Source of the DNA: Simmondsia chinensis
Lineage: Eukaryota > Streptophyta > Magnoliopsida > Caryophyllales > Simmondsiaceae
Direction: 5' to 3'
Length of the DNA stretch: 64,000 nt
Assembly (NCBI GenBank): GCA_018398585.1
Contig: JAGTTD010000008.1
Location: 7,824,501 to 7,888,500 of the forward strand
The notes under the pieces are model-generated. The model worked only from the letters and a program-made list of their open reading frames with translations, did no database searches and was not told the origin of the DNA. Shown here one piece after another: positions 11,176-22,180 of the stretch; position 1 is the stretch's first letter; each line of letters begins with the position of its first letter. Both the position numbers and the translations under genes were made by a program.

Positions 11176-11255
11176 TAACTAAACACCATCATCAAACTCA
11201 TCTTCAACTACACTAGCTTCTATGGGTCTTTTCTGGTTGTTAATGTTATCTGCTT

Positions 11256-12008
11256 CTAATTTTTCTTAAGCTTATAAAAATCTCTCTTAATGTGCCCTTT
11301 CTTGTGACAGTAATTACAGAATAAATCTTTATGTCTAGACTTAGACCTAGATGAGTTTGCACCAGAATCAGATCCTCTAGTCTCAGTTCTACCTCTCACG
11401 AACAAACCACTTCCTGAGTCATTTACAGAATTTGACAATTCCTTATCAACTCTTTCTTTACTCAATAAGTTTCTCTAAACCTCATTAACAGAGATGGTTT
11501 TTCTATCACGATAGCTCATGCTTTCAGCCAAGCCTTTATAAGAGGTAGAGAGTGAACATAATAACAACATGACCTGATCTTCATCCTTAGGAGCATTATC
11601 AAGCTCCTTTAATTCTTGAATAATAGAATTAAACTCATTAATAAGATTCTTAAGTGACTTACCTTCTGACATACGAAAGTTGAACAACCGACGCTTAACT
11701 ACAAGCTTGTTGGAGACTGACTTGAAAGATAACATATCCTTCAATTTCTCCCACAACTCCTTAACGGTCTTCACTTCCAAAACTTTTGTCAAAACATTGT
11801 CAGTAAGACACATCTGAATAATGGTGAGAGTCTTTTCGTCTAACTCCTCTCATTGTCCTTCTGATAAACTCTTTAGTTTCTTCTCTTCTCCATCCAAGGC
11901 TTTTTTTAAGCCACTCTGTGTCAAGAGGCTCTTAACGGGAACGTGCCATAAATTGAAACTCCATTGACCACCAAAATTCCCAACTTCAGATTTTACTGTG
12001 GACGTCAT
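11256..12008 (-). pseudogene. copia Gag with CCHC-like knuckle (deleted element)
   Basis: Gag starts at the ATG ending at 12008 and reads LWHVPVKSLLTQSGLKKALD, then ELWEKLKDMLSFKSVSNKL and INEFNSIIQELKELD, the UBN2-type copia Gag body. It ends with CNYCHKKGHIKRDFYKLK. All of it lies in one frame and is broken only by stops near 11846 and 11473, so decay is mild. In the knuckle the final cysteine of CX2CX4HX4C is phenylalanine. Gag packages the element RNA into particles. The full-length relative at 20851 shares most residues. Confidence 0.85.
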
Positions 12009-12030
12009 AGTGCCAAATCGAACAAACAGT

Positions 12031-12042
12031 GCTCTTATACCA
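12031..12042 (-). promoter_or_regulatory. Primer-binding site of the deleted copia
   Basis: On the minus strand this is TGGTATAAGAGC, one change from the initiator tRNA-Met complement, placed 3 nt after the end of the 5' LTR. Confidence 0.75.
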
Positions 12043-12045
12043 GTT

Positions 12046-12633
12046 TGTAAAAAATCCTGACAAACCTGAAATGCTCTAATATCAATTTGTGAGGAACTAG
12101 ACTCAAATCTGATATACACTTATATCAATTTGAGAAGCGGAACACCCAAAACCGGATCCGATTCAAATATTATAACACACAAGAGAAGTAAACAAAACGC
12201 AAAAGAGAACAAATGAAGAACATAGTGATTTACGTAGAAAAACCCTCTTTAATCGAGAGGGGAAAAATCACGGGCAGAGATGGAGATTCTTTATTACAAT
12301 TCGCTTCCTCTCTCTCTCAATGATGACGGCGCCCAACTTTATTTGGATCTCTCTTAAACCGTGCAGCTGCTCTCTACGTCAAAAACTCACGTCTCTCTTC
12401 AATATATATATGCAGTAGCGAAAAGTACGGCAAGCGGAGAAAAGAAGTCCCGATCGATCGGGAAGGACCCCAATCGACTGATTGGTTGGCTCCTCTGCCA
12501 ATAAATCGACCGAGCTGCTGAAGCAGCTCTCCTAAAGGCGTTGTTCCCGATCGGTCGCCCATGCTCTCGGTCGATCGGCCTTCTCCCTATTGCACCCAAT
12601 CCCAGAACTAATAATCTGAGGCACATCCTAACA
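12046..12633 (-). repeat. 5' LTR of the deleted copia element
   Basis: It is a 588-bp copy of the LTR at 9521-10129. On the minus strand it starts TGTTAGGATGTGCCTC, with the same GATCGATCGGG palindromes upstream of a CATATATATATTG box, and ends TTTTTTACA at 12046. Its 3'-terminal ~85 bp again hold two ~43-nt units starting AATTGATAT, so the extension predates this insertion. Confidence 0.85.
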
Positions 12634-12948
12634 ATAGGAGTTGAGACAGAAACATGATTTGAAGTGGCGTTATACATGACTTAAAGTTTAAACAAGATTG
12701 AAGAACGAACAATAATGGGAAGCAAAAATGAATGATACAAAAATTTGCACTGTTGGTAGTGGAGTATCACCAATTTTGAAATTTGCTTCCCAGTCAATCT
12801 TACTAGAGGTGTGCATTTTGCTGGAAGCAAAAGACAATCTTGGGAGGCAGCTCACGGCTTCACAACGCGGAAGACCACAAAAAATTTACTGGATCATGTT
12901 TTACTTTGATATCATGTAAAAAATTACCCAATCTTATATTAGGAGTCC

Positions 12949-13070
12949 TCGAACACAACCTCTCTTGAAGGTAGCACCTTGAAGGTGTAAGCTGCATACA
13001 TCCTACCCCCTCAAACCCTACATATGCGGGAGCCCTTGAGGCACTCGGCTTGTTCTTGTTATTGTTGTAT
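12949..13070 (+). mobile_element. SINE-like copy with (TTG)n-type tail
   Basis: The body GTCCTCGAACACAACC, then TGTAAGCTGCATACATCCTA and TGCGGGAGCCCTTGAGGCAC, ends in TTGTTCTTGTTATTGTTG. It is the same family as 224-362 (opposite strand). The GTCCTCGAACAC phrase resembles a pol III B box. Confidence 0.55.
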
Positions 13071-14239
13071 CATTTAAAAATTATTATAACATAAACATGA
13101 CTGAAATGTATAATTAGGAGTCAGAACACATGAGAAGGAATGATACTTGGATGATTTTCTTTCATGAAAAATGATACAATTTATACTGCAAGCTAAGAAA
13201 CCCAAATTCCAAAAAAATACACAAAGATGTAAATACTATATTGATGTGTTAGAGGAAGAAGGGGGATCGATTAGATGTCATGTACAAGTCCAATTGAAGT
13301 GCCTAATGAATATTAGCTACTAATTACGAAATTACTAGCTAATTAACCTCTAATAATAAATACACAAAATAAAATACAATTAATCCCTTAGTGTTAAATT
13401 TCAGCGAGCTTTAAGTCCAACACATGAAGTTGGCAAACACTAGATGTACATATAAGCCTAAATGGGGTTCCATTCTAAAACCAATTGGCATTAGATGGAA
13501 TAACCTACTAATCTTATAAATTAATGTCTTCACTCTCACCACTCCTATATGAGATTCTTACAAGACTCATATGAGGAGTCTTTAACACTTAGCCTACTTA
13601 TAATATAATTAAAATATATAGTATGAGAATCAAATTTCCAAGTTAAAAGTAAGGATAAAATAAAATAGGTAAATATACAGCAGTAATAAATCACAAGTGC
13701 TTAAAAAATATACTAAAATATTTTCTGCTAATTTTGTGGTTGAGCTTTAACAAGGGTATTAAGTTTGAATTAATCTTGATATACAGCTTGAGTGAGAAAG
13801 GTTTATCAGTTCAACGAGGGATGAGCTAATAGGCCATAAATGATGGTGCCTTTTACCTAACACCTTCACTTTGTGTGCCTAAAAACAAGAAAAGGCAAAA
13901 CAAATTGACCTGGACTTTGACTGCATACATGGCCTGCCCACCATGACTGTCGTTGAGCCTAGCCGCCAGGTCCTACATTCAATCGGGTCAGCTAAGCAGA
14001 GGAAGTGTGTGTATATATATATATATGTATGTATATCGGAGGGTGTTCTTGTAAGAGGAGCGAATCATGGCCTTCTAATATAATAGATGGTAAAGATTTA
14101 TTTGACATTAAACAAATAAAATTTGCGACCAAGGTTTTGTTGAGTATTAAAAAAATTAAAACAATTTCCCTCCCTTATCCCCTTCTTACGCTCTCATTCT
14201 CTCATAAGAACACCACCACACACACACACACACATATAT
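13071..14239. other. AT-rich intergenic stretch; no gene seen
   Basis: There are no open frames of note. A (TG)n(TA)n run sits at about 14003-14035 and a (CA)n(TA)n run at about 14216-14244. Confidence 0.5.
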
Positions 14240-14888
14240 ATATGGGGCACAATTCTTATGAAAAGGTCAGAGGATGAGAGGAGCTAATTCTTACCGTCCA
14301 TTGGAATGGACGGCTAAGATTGGCCCTTTTTTTTTATAGGATACACAAAAAAAAAAAAAAAAAAAAACCTTCCCACCCTCTCTCCCCCGCCCGCCGTCAC
14401 CGACTACAATCACCAACTGCCGTCAGCTATTATTGACGCCGCCTCCCCTCCTTTTCCTCTTTCTTTCTCTCCCCCATCTCTCCCCCCATATAATCCTTCA
14501 CCCCGCCACCCATTTCTCTCTCCGCGGTGAGTTGGGGGGGGGGGGGGGTGGAGAACGGGGTATTAGAAAATAGAGGAAAAGAAGGGGCAGTGGTAGTGGA
14601 CTGGAGGCAGCAGTGGGGAGAAGGGACATAAGGGGGACAGAAAGGAGTATTGTAAAAGAAAGAAAATGAGAGACAGTGGCTGCGATGGCCAAGGGTGGCA
14701 ATGGTGGGCGGCAGGTGGCTAGGGTGAGAGAGATCAGGGAAGGCTTTGGGGAGGGGGAGGGAGAGGGGCAGGAAAGAAATCTTTTTTTTTTTTTTTTATT
14801 TCATAAAAAATGGCCAATCTTAACCATACATTATAATAGATGGCCAAGATCCGTCCCTCGCACCCTCTCATTTTCTCATTATATATGT
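14240..14888. mobile_element. Inverted-repeat element (foldback-like MITE) between TA/CA microsatellites
   Basis: The left arm (about 14246-14340) and right arm (about 14805-14885) are inverted relatives, sharing GGTTAAGATTGGCC-type and ATGAGAGG-type blocks. The interior is C/T-rich on the left (14370-14520) and G/A-rich on the right (14535-14780), so it could also fold back. Poly-A (14347-14367), poly-G (14535-14548) and poly-T (14780-14797) tracts mark internal joints. The element abuts microsatellite sequence at both ends. ORFs here are low-complexity artefacts. Confidence 0.55.
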
Positions 14889-15690
14889 ATATGGAGCGGC
14901 TGGAATAAGAATAGAAGTTCTGTGAGACTAGGAGAAAATTAAATCTACACTGTTGGATCTTAAGTAAGATCGATCAATGGTTCTAACAGGCACATTATAT
15001 TCGAAGCCCTACCACCACCCAACGGTCACCACCACTGCTGCCACCCCTCTATGCCATTCCTGCCACCGCTACCCATCTCAGATCCCTACACTTAGCACCA
15101 CCACCACACCTGCCACCGCCACTGCCACCACTACTCATCTGTCTCTCTCCATCCCATCTTAGATCCCTATGGTCACCACCGCCACCTTCCCCGTTGTCGT
15201 TGCTCCTCCCCGCCACCCTGGTACCGCCATCCATCTCTCTCTCCCCATCTCATCCCAAACCCCAACAGTTACCACCGCCGCCTCCCATCACCACTGCCAC
15301 TGCCACCGCTTCTGCGATAATGGTGGTGATGGTGGCAGTGGTGGTGGGAGGCAGCGGTGGTGGCCGTTGAGCTTTGATATGGGATGGATAGAGAGATGGG
15401 TGGCGGTGGCAGGGGTGATGGAGGGGAGTGACGGCGATGAAGGGGCGGGTGGCGGCGATGCAGTGGTAGGTGGACTTTGTGATGAAAGTAGGGATCTCAG
15501 ATGGGTGGCGGTGGCGAGGGTGGCCAAGAGGAGTTGTGGCAGCAGCGGCAGTGGTTGCTGTTTGGTGGTGGTATGGCTTCGGGCACGATGAGCCTCTTAG
15601 AGCTATTGATCAATCTTACTTAAGATCCAACGGTGTAGATTAAATTTTCTCACAATCTCACAAAACTTTCATTCTCATTCCAGCCATATT
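14889..15690. mobile_element. Foldback element: nearly full-length 0.8-kb inverted repeat with GC-rich arms
   Basis: The outer ~100 bp are clear inverted repeats: GGATCTTAAGTAAGATCGATC at about 14956 matches GATCAATCTTACTTAAGATCC at about 15609. The interior continues the symmetry: the left half is CACCACCGCCAC-type sequence and the right half GGTGGCGGTGG-type, turning near 15310-15325. Shared inner landmarks include CTACCCATCTCAGATCCCTA on the left and its complement TAGGGATCTCAGATGGGT on the right. A transcript would form one long hairpin. Open frames of up to 140 codons are by-products of the low-complexity arms. Confidence 0.7.
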
Positions 15691-15711
15691 GTGTGTGTAT
15701 ATATATATATA

Positions 15712-16072
15712 TATGTGGTTATTTATATTTTACTACCTTGACATTTTTTGTAATTTTAAAAAGGACCTTGACATTTTAAAATTATTAAAAAGGACCCTCT
15801 CCGGTCATCTGACGTCATTTTGAAAGGTTTTTAGGCCATCTGGTTTATTTCAATTTGATCTAAATTTGCATGATAATTACGGTGAAGGTTTTTAGGCCAC
15901 TCAGAATAATGATTTTTCTGTTTTGAAAGGGAAGTCATTTTTCCTTATTTACTCGAGAGGGTCCTTTTTATAAATACGATAAAAACCTGGGGTTCTTTTC
16001 AATAATTCCCAAACGTCAGGGTTCTTTTTATAATTACCAAATGGTTCAGGGTAGTAAAATATAAATAACATA
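15712..16072. mobile_element. MITE with GGTTATTTATATTTTACTACC inverted ends
   Basis: The left end GGTTATTTATATTTTACTAC is repeated in inverse at the right end (GTAGTAAAATATAAATAAC at about 16051-16070). Inside are inverted pairs of the phrase AAAAAGGACC(T/C)T. It is about 360 bp and non-coding. It is bordered by (TG)n(TA)n on the left and by (AC)n on the right, like its two neighbours. Confidence 0.65.
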
Positions 16073-16103
16073 TACACACACACACACATATACATATACT
16101 TAT

Positions 16104-18080
16104 TGTTGGGACGAATTTCAAAAAATATTCCTAATTTGATAAAGTTAACGCAACAGAAATGTTTAAAAATTCTTAATTTTAAAACAACTGTTTGATTTAA
16201 AATTTCTAATTTTAAATCTGCAGATTTAAATTCATAATTTAAATCTACAGGCCTCTACTCTAATATATTTATAACAATTACATGAATAATAACTAGTATA
16301 ATAAGAAAATAATAAATAAATAGAAAAGTAAAAACTTAAAAGAGAAGGAAAGAAAAACATACCAAAAATTGCTCCAAATAAAAAAAAAAAAAAAACTGGA
16401 AGAATAATACTAACTCCAAGAGTGCCAAGAAAATCGAGACCCAGCGGCCTTCTACGCAGTGACCTCGAACTGCCCTGAGAGTGGGCTCCAAAGAATATTA
16501 AACTGTGAAAAGAAAAGTTTCAATGGAAATTTCTCTTTCCAATTGGGTCCCCGGAAGTAAACACTTTCTAAGACCCTTAATTTAGAATTGGATTAGATGC
16601 CAAACCTTGAAATAGGTACCTCTATTTATAGTGGGATACCGAAGCAAAATATTGCAAAATAAACGATGTGGGACGCGCAGAAATCTCAACAAAATGTAGC
16701 GTTTTATTTCAAAACTCATTAAAACACGCAGTTTCACCATGAGCTGAAATGCCCTTTCACTGCCTACCTCGTGGCGGCATGCCATTGGTCCACCACGTGG
16801 CACACAAATAGCTGAATGGGATGGGCGCTAGTTCTAATTAAGAGGATGCGGATCGCGAACATTTTCTGCAATTTTTCCTTTTTTTGTTTTTCTTTGTTTC
16901 CCATATGGGAAAATTTATTTTATAAATTTTAATTTTTAAAAAATTATTTTATTTTATAATTTTTTATTTTTATTTATCTCATAAATAATGTTTGACAAAT
17001 TTAAATTTACTCAACTCATGAATTCTTTAATATTTTTTTGATGGTAGTAAAAGCAGAGACTTGCGCACCTCATGGGAAATTTAAATCCTGCCCCGAATGG
17101 ATTAAATTAATTAACAACTCATGATAAAATTTGATTACTATTTAATGAGATTTAAATCCACTAAATAAATGCCACTGCACTCTAGATTTAAACCATTTAT
17201 TTTATATCTCCCAAATAGACTGTATTGATAACAACAACAGCTCCACTAGATGTCTGTGACAAAGAATAAATATAACTACTACAATTACCCTTCTCATGCC
17301 TTCTCTATTAGTTGCCGACTCGTCCTTCACTGAATAATTTATTTATACTTGATCATCGATATAAAATAAATTCCAAGTGTCAAACACCTAGAATATTTTT
17401 GCCAAAGATTCCAAACTATTCAAATACTTGCGAATCAACTAAGTCTGTACCTCATAAGAGATTGTAGATTCCGTATTGAACACCTGATCCTTTTCACACT
17501 TTACGCCACTACCTAGTGTACATGGAAATTCAGTCATTCATTTAGACCTTACTTATAGTACACCAGAGTAACTAACGCTCCATGCACAAGTCCAGAATAC
17601 TCTCAGGACTTAGAATCGTTGTTCAAATAGTACAACATGAATCAATCATCTCTGATAGTAGTCTAGAGACAAGCAACTCACATGATCCACTTCAGTGTGT
17701 CAATCTTATTAAACACACCAACATAACACTTTTAGATCACCATCCACATGACTAAGACAAGTCATCTAAGGTGTCATGTTATAGTCTTAGCATATAAGTG
17801 GTCCAAACTTGTCTTTGATTGCAAGGTTTTAAACAACAATCTATACCATTTGTTCCATGTCTATTTGTGGGTTAATCTCTTAAACCACTTAGAACAAACA
17901 TATAAATTGCAGTATGAGGACTACACCCATCTCATGGATCTTACCAAAAAGAAAATCACATGCATTATATATGCTCAGTTACACAAATTTAACAAGGAAA
18001 GACTGGGACTTCAATTTTATTTTTTAATAAAATATCATTTAGAGGGTAAAGTTTGGATTTTCGGGACACCATTCCTAATA
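16104..18080 (-). repeat. Putative large solo LTR
   Basis: On the minus strand the unit begins TATTAGGAATGGTGTCCC and ends TTCGTCCCAACA, consistent with a decayed TG...CA LTR. A CTATAAATAGAGG promoter-like box lies at about 16620-16632. No gag or pol is next to it. Flanking 5-mers (CTTAT and TATAT) agree at only 3 of 5, so the limits are tentative. The 117-codon frame inside (17748-18101) has no recognisable domain. Confidence 0.4.
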
Positions 18081-18157
18081 TATATATATGAGAGGAGATA
18101 ATATGGATCATTAGATCTAAATTAAGAAAATCTAGCCATTGACTTTAATATACACAG

Positions 18158-18758
18158 CAGGGGTGTAGGCGAGGCGAGACTAGCCGAGCCTCACCGAGCA
18201 CCCCTTTGTTCGAACTCAAGTTCGATAAGGTTTATTGAGTTTGAGTTCGGGTCGAGCTCTTATAGAGCATTTCTAACCCTTGTTCGAACTCGGTTCGATA
18301 AGAATATAGTGTGCTCGATACTCAACTCTACTCGGCTTGTTCGGCATATCGAGCCAAGTTGAGCCCATTATCAAGTAGAGTCGAGCTCGTATGCGAGCCC
18401 AATCAAGTTTTAGACCGAGCCAAGCTTGCAATCGAGTTGAGTTCATTAAAGAGCCGGGCTTTTTAGGTTACTATCGAGCCATTATCGACCATTTTTGGAC
18501 CAATACCAACTGTTGTTGGGCTCATAGCGAACCCTTGACGAGCTCATATCAAGCCCCTTAACAAGCTCTTATCGAGCCCTTATCAAAATGAACATTAGCA
18601 AGCCGAGCACCGCCTATTCGAACTCAGCTTGTTAAGCTTATTGAGCCTACTCGAACTCGACTCGATAAGCTATCGAGCCCTCATAATGAACATGAATAAG
18701 TCCTAATCGATTTCGAATATGAGTAGTTCATTGACCGCTTCATTCATTTGCACCCTTA
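18158..18758. mobile_element. hAT-type MITE with 8-bp target duplication
   Basis: The ends are CAGGGGTGTAGGCGAG and GCACCCTTA, flanked by ATACACAG (18150-18157) and ATACACAT (18759-18766), matching at 7 of 8. The 601-bp interior is dense in GAGCTC and TATCGAGCC repeats in both orientations and is non-coding. Confidence 0.65.
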
Positions 18759-18789
18759 ATACACATATTTAACTTCTTCCATGCATTTC

Positions 18790-19432
18790 TTTTAGGTTTA
18801 TGAGTACCCTGGGAAAGGAACAATGAAAATGGGTAAGTGGTTAATCAGGTATATAAAGGAAGCAAGTTTAAGACTCGCCTTCGGTAGAAAAAAAACAAAA
18901 CTGAACTAAACTTATTTTGACTTTAATTATGGAGGAGACTTAGATAGGTTGAAGTGAACTATTGCATATCTCTTCACCTTAAGTGGTAGAGCAATTAGTT
19001 GGAAATCCAAGCTCCATTTGTGACAAATTTGTTCACAACTAAAGCAAAGTTCCCATCATTAAGCGATGCAATTAAAGATGGTATTTGGTTAGGTGACCAT
19101 CTATTTGAATTGAACTTGGTTGTAGGATCACCTTTGTTTCACTCAAACAGTCAGTCAGCATTTGCCCTTACAACCACGTGTTAAATGATTAAATGAAACA
19201 TTTAGTTAATAGAAGGAATTTTGTGAAAGAATAGCTAAATGGAAAAGGGCTTACCATTTAGAAAATTAACATTGATGAAAATCCAGCTGATATGGTAGTA
19301 ACTTTGAATAAATTGGTCAAGTGTATCAATTTAGTCCAAAGTGAATGGAATCCTAATTGAACTATGGATTTATATTTCCTAGTATTAGATTTTGACTAGC
19401 ACTTAATCTATATACTAATAAAGGTGGAGATT
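18790..19432 (+). pseudogene. copia RNase H and pol 3' end relic
   Basis: The plus strand shows FMSTLGKEQ, a degraded GGDLDR-like segment, then RAISWKSKLQ, TKAKFPSLSDAIKDGIWLGD, HSNSQSAFAL and DENPADMV, in the order of the copia RNase H domain and tail. The usual STTEAEYMAL is here TTKAKFPSL. The last codons run into a polypurine tract, AAAGGTGGAGATT, just before an LTR start at 19433. The upstream two thirds of the element are missing. Confidence 0.8.
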
Positions 19433-20228
19433 TGTTAAATATTTGTAACCATATATCCTAATTATGCTTAATATACTTAATACATACAGTATTAAGTTTT
19501 ACTTAAATCCTCTTAACTAGGTTTATTAATGGTAATGGCATGATTGTGAATATGTCAAATTATGGGGCTAAACAATTCAGATTTTTTAACCGTTTGGAAT
19601 ATTTGGACATTGACCATTTTTACCCCGATCTTGGAGGCAATTTATTTTGCCCGTGCCCCTACCCATGCTGCCCATCACAGTTAAGAAACGTCAGCCGTTT
19701 TGATTTCTTATACGAGGGGGACACACCCTTCTGTTGCGTCCTTTGGCTAGTATGTGTGTCATGATTTTACTGTCCCTAATTGTTGTTGCTAGGTGATTGT
19801 TGACGGTTGATTGGCATGTTATGGATGGTTGAGATGGCATCTTAAAAGGGTTTGTGCGGATTAAGCTTTGCCTATACATTGAGGCATACTGGAATAGAGA
19901 GAAAGAACTCAATATATGCTTTTGTTCATTTTCTCTTCATCTTCTTCCATGGTAGTTTAGTGAGATTTTTGACTTAGAAGCTTATGTTGTTAAATATTGG
20001 CTTTTATGCCATTGTAAATGCGTGCATATGTAACCTAATCTTGATATTGTGCACAGTCTTCTCTAGTCTTAAGAGTCGTGGACTAGGACCATATTTGGGT
20101 TCATCGCTTGTCCTGATTTTCTTTCTTTCATCATGTGTTCGGATCTATAATTGTATTGACCTTGTTATTTTTATCTTATAAATTCGTAATTATGCTTCCG
20201 CGAATAATTATATATTAGAATTCCAACA
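19433..20228 (+). repeat. 3' LTR of the truncated copia
   Basis: It begins TGTTAAATATTTGTAACC right after the polypurine tract and ends TAGAATTCCAACA, giving a 796-bp LTR with TG...CA ends. No partner 5' LTR is in the window. The short frames in it are not coding candidates. Confidence 0.6.
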
Positions 20229-20370
20229 AAAAATGAACTAGTGATATAAAATGCAGAACTAGGCCAAATATAATGTCATCTGGAATCAAATCTTTAATGT
20301 TAAACATAACAAGTGAGATTAAATCACCCCATAACCTACATTAAGATTGTCAAGCACACTAATAGAATAT

Positions 20371-20813
20371 TGCTAGGTTATGTCTCAAATTCCTTGTATT
20401 TATGAAGGGCTTGCCGAGACCATGCCGATCGATCGGAGATATTTCCAATTGGCCAAGAAGTACGCAGGAAAGAGTTCGCTGCAGAGAGCTTACCAATCGA
20501 TTGAGAAATGCCGATCAATCGGGACCCGATCTACGCGTGATGTATAAATATAATGTCAGGGCTTCATATTAGGTATCCAAATGCAAAGTGAGCACCGTCA
20601 TTGAGAGAGAGAGAGGAAGTGAATTGTAATTCTTCCATTATTTCGATCAATAAAGATTCTCCATCTGCGCCCGCGGTTTCCCCCTCTCAATAGAAGAGGG
20701 GTTTCCATATAAATCATTATCTCCTTCGTTTAGTCTCATTTATCATGTTATTTACTTAATATTTGTTATAGTATTTGAACCGGATCCAGTTCTTGGGTAT
20801 CTTATTCTTTTCA
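20371..20813 (+). repeat. 5' LTR of the full-length copia
   Basis: It runs from TGCTAGGTTATGTCTC to TTATTCTTTTCA. The U3 part contains CCGATCGATCGG at 20425-20436 and decayed copies such as CCAATCGATTGAG. A TATA box, GTATAAATATAATG, follows at about 20540, then a GA-rich leader and a polyadenylation-like AATAAAG at about 20648. Confidence 0.85.
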
Positions 20814-20816
20814 AAT

Positions 20817-20828
20817 TGGTATCAGAGC
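20817..20828 (+). promoter_or_regulatory. Primer-binding site of the full-length copia
   Basis: TGGTATCAGAGC, a perfect complement of the initiator tRNA-Met 3' end, lies 3 nt after the LTR. Confidence 0.85.
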
Positions 20829-20850
20829 CCTAGTTATTCGATTTGGTACT

Positions 20851-21531
20851 ATGACATTTGTTGTGAAATATGAAGTTGAGAAGTTTGGTGGTCAAGGGAG
20901 TTCCAGTTTATGGAAAATTCGCATGAAGGGTCTCTTGACTCATAACGGCTTGAAAAAAGCTTTGGACGGGAAAGAGAACAAGCCAAAGAGCTTGTCAGAA
21001 GGACAATGGGAGGAATTAGACGAAAAGGCTCTAACCGCCAATCAGATGTGTCTTACCGATGATGTTCTGACAGAAGTTTTGAAAGTGAAAACCGCTAAGG
21101 AGTTGTGGGAGAAATTGCAGGAGATGTTTTATGTTAAGTCTGTCTCCAACAAACTTGCAGTTAAGCACCGATTGTACACCTTTCGTATATCAGAAGGTAC
21201 GTCACTTAAGAATCATATTAATGAATTTGTCTCTATTATTCAAGAGTTAAAGGAGCTCGATGATGCTCTTAAGGATGAAGATCAGGCTATGTTATTGTTG
21301 TGTTCTCTCTCTACCTCTTATAAAGGCTTTGTTGAAAGCATAATTTATGGTGGTAGAAAAACTATCACAGTTGATAAGGTTAAGAAAAACTTACTGAGTA
21401 AAGAGGGAGTAGATAAGGAGTTGTCTGACTCCATTTATGACTCAAGAAGTGGTTTGTTTGTGAGAGGAAGAGCTAAAACAAGAGGATCTGATAATGGTGA
21501 AAACAAGTCCAGGTCTAAGTCTAGACATTAA
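20851..21531 (+). CDS. copia Gag (226-codon open frame)
   Basis: The frame opens at the first ATG after the PBS with MTFVVKYEVEKFGGQGSSSL and contains WKIRMKGLLTHNGLKKAL, AKELWEKLQEMF and INEFVSIIQELKELDDALKD, the Tnt1-type Gag (UBN2) body. It stops in a basic SRSKSRH tract. The next codons continue in the same sense with CSYCHMKRHIKRNYYKLK, the knuckle, in which the last cysteine of CX2CX4HX4C is tyrosine. The natural Gag therefore extends past the stop at 21529-21531. Gag forms the particle that packages the element RNA. Confidence 0.85.
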   Translation: MTFVVKYEVEKFGGQGSSSLWKIRMKGLLTHNGLKKALDGKENKPKSLSEGQWEELDEKALTANQMCLTDDVLTEVLKVKTAKELWEKLQEMFYVKSVSNKLAVKHRLYTFRISEGTSLKNHINEFVSIIQELKELDDALKDEDQAMLLLCSLSTSYKGFVESIIYGGRKTITVDKVKKNLLSKEGVDKELSDSIYDSRSGLFVRGRAKTRGSDNGENKSRSKSRH

Positions 21532-22180
21532 GACCTATCCTGTAGTTACTGTCATATGAAAAGGCATATTAAGAGAAACTATTATAAGCTTAAGGGAAAA
21601 CTAAAAATTGATAACATAAAGGACTTGAAAAGAAACGATAAACCCGCAAAAGCTAGTGTAGTTGAAGATGATAGAGAGCAATGTTGATGTTCTGTTAGTC
21701 ACCGAATCTCAGTCCAGATCTAAACACTTTTGTTCCAATAGAGACTGATTCACCACATATGAGTCAATCTAGGGTGGATTTGTTCTAATGGGTAATGATG
21801 CAGCATGCAGAGTTTTGGATATAAGAACAATTCGAGTTAAGATGTTTGATGGCACTGTTAGGACACTGAGTGACATTCGTCACGTTCCAAATTTAAAGAA
21901 GTATCCTATCTCTTTAGGTACCCTTGATTCTCATGAGAATAAGTGCACAGCTGAAGCTGGAGTTATAAAGGTCAGTAAGGGTACTTTGATTGTGATAAAA
22001 GGCGACGGGTAGGAACTCTGGAAGAACTTGTTGGTTCCACAGTGACAGGATTAGTAGCCGTTACTTCATCATCTATGACAGGTTCAGATATTACTAAGCT
22101 ATGGCACATGAGGCTTGGCCATATGGGTGATAAGGGGCTGTCTGAGCTTAGTAAAAGGGGCTTGTTGTGTGATCAGTCTG
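21532..22180 (+). pseudogene. copia zinc knuckle, protease and pre-integrase region
   Basis: After the knuckle comes a damaged protease: the WILDSG active-site block is not readable in frame, but RTIRVKMFDGTVRTLSDIRHV and KYPISLGTLDSHENKCTAEAG (21800-21960) match the rest of the domain and its exit. The pre-integrase phrase LWHMRLGHM is at about 22100, one frame over. Stops and shifts separate the pieces. Confidence 0.8.

Larger units (their letters stand above)
9521..12633 (-). mobile_element. Internally deleted Tnt1-type copia element (3.1 kb)
   Basis: Two LTRs (9521-10129 and 12046-12633) bracket a short minus-strand interior. The element is flanked by a perfect 5-bp duplication, ATAGG, at 9516-9520 and 12634-12638. 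The interior keeps gag, protease, the GAG-pre-integrase region and the RNase H tail. It has lost the integrase core and essentially all of the reverse transcriptase and RNase H catalytic part through two deletions. It is a close relative of the full-length element at 20371-25481. It interrupts an older copia at the gag/protease junction. Confidence 0.88.
5940..12720 (-). mobile_element. Decayed Ty1/copia element, interrupted by a TRIM and by a second copia
   Basis: Reading the minus strand from high to low coordinates gives, in copia order, a short gag-end piece (just above 12638, reading YNATSNHVSVSTP), protease (about 9452-9222), integrase (about 9220-8160), reverse transcriptase (about 7800-6818) and RNase H (about 6817-5940). 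Stops and frameshifts are frequent, so it is dead. It is cut twice: by the copia element at 9521-12633, whose insertion splits the gag/protease junction, and by the TRIM at 6302-6590, which splits RNase H. LTRs for this outer element could not be delimited. Confidence 0.75.

Noticed and set aside
15169..15591. 140-codon plus-strand ORF and overlapping minus-strand ORFs in the GC-rich block
   Set aside because: They come from CAC/GCC-type low-complexity arms of a foldback; both strands and several frames are open and no domain is present.
17748..18101. 117-codon ORF in the putative solo LTR
   Set aside because: No recognisable domain; AT-rich LTR sequence often leaves such frames by chance.
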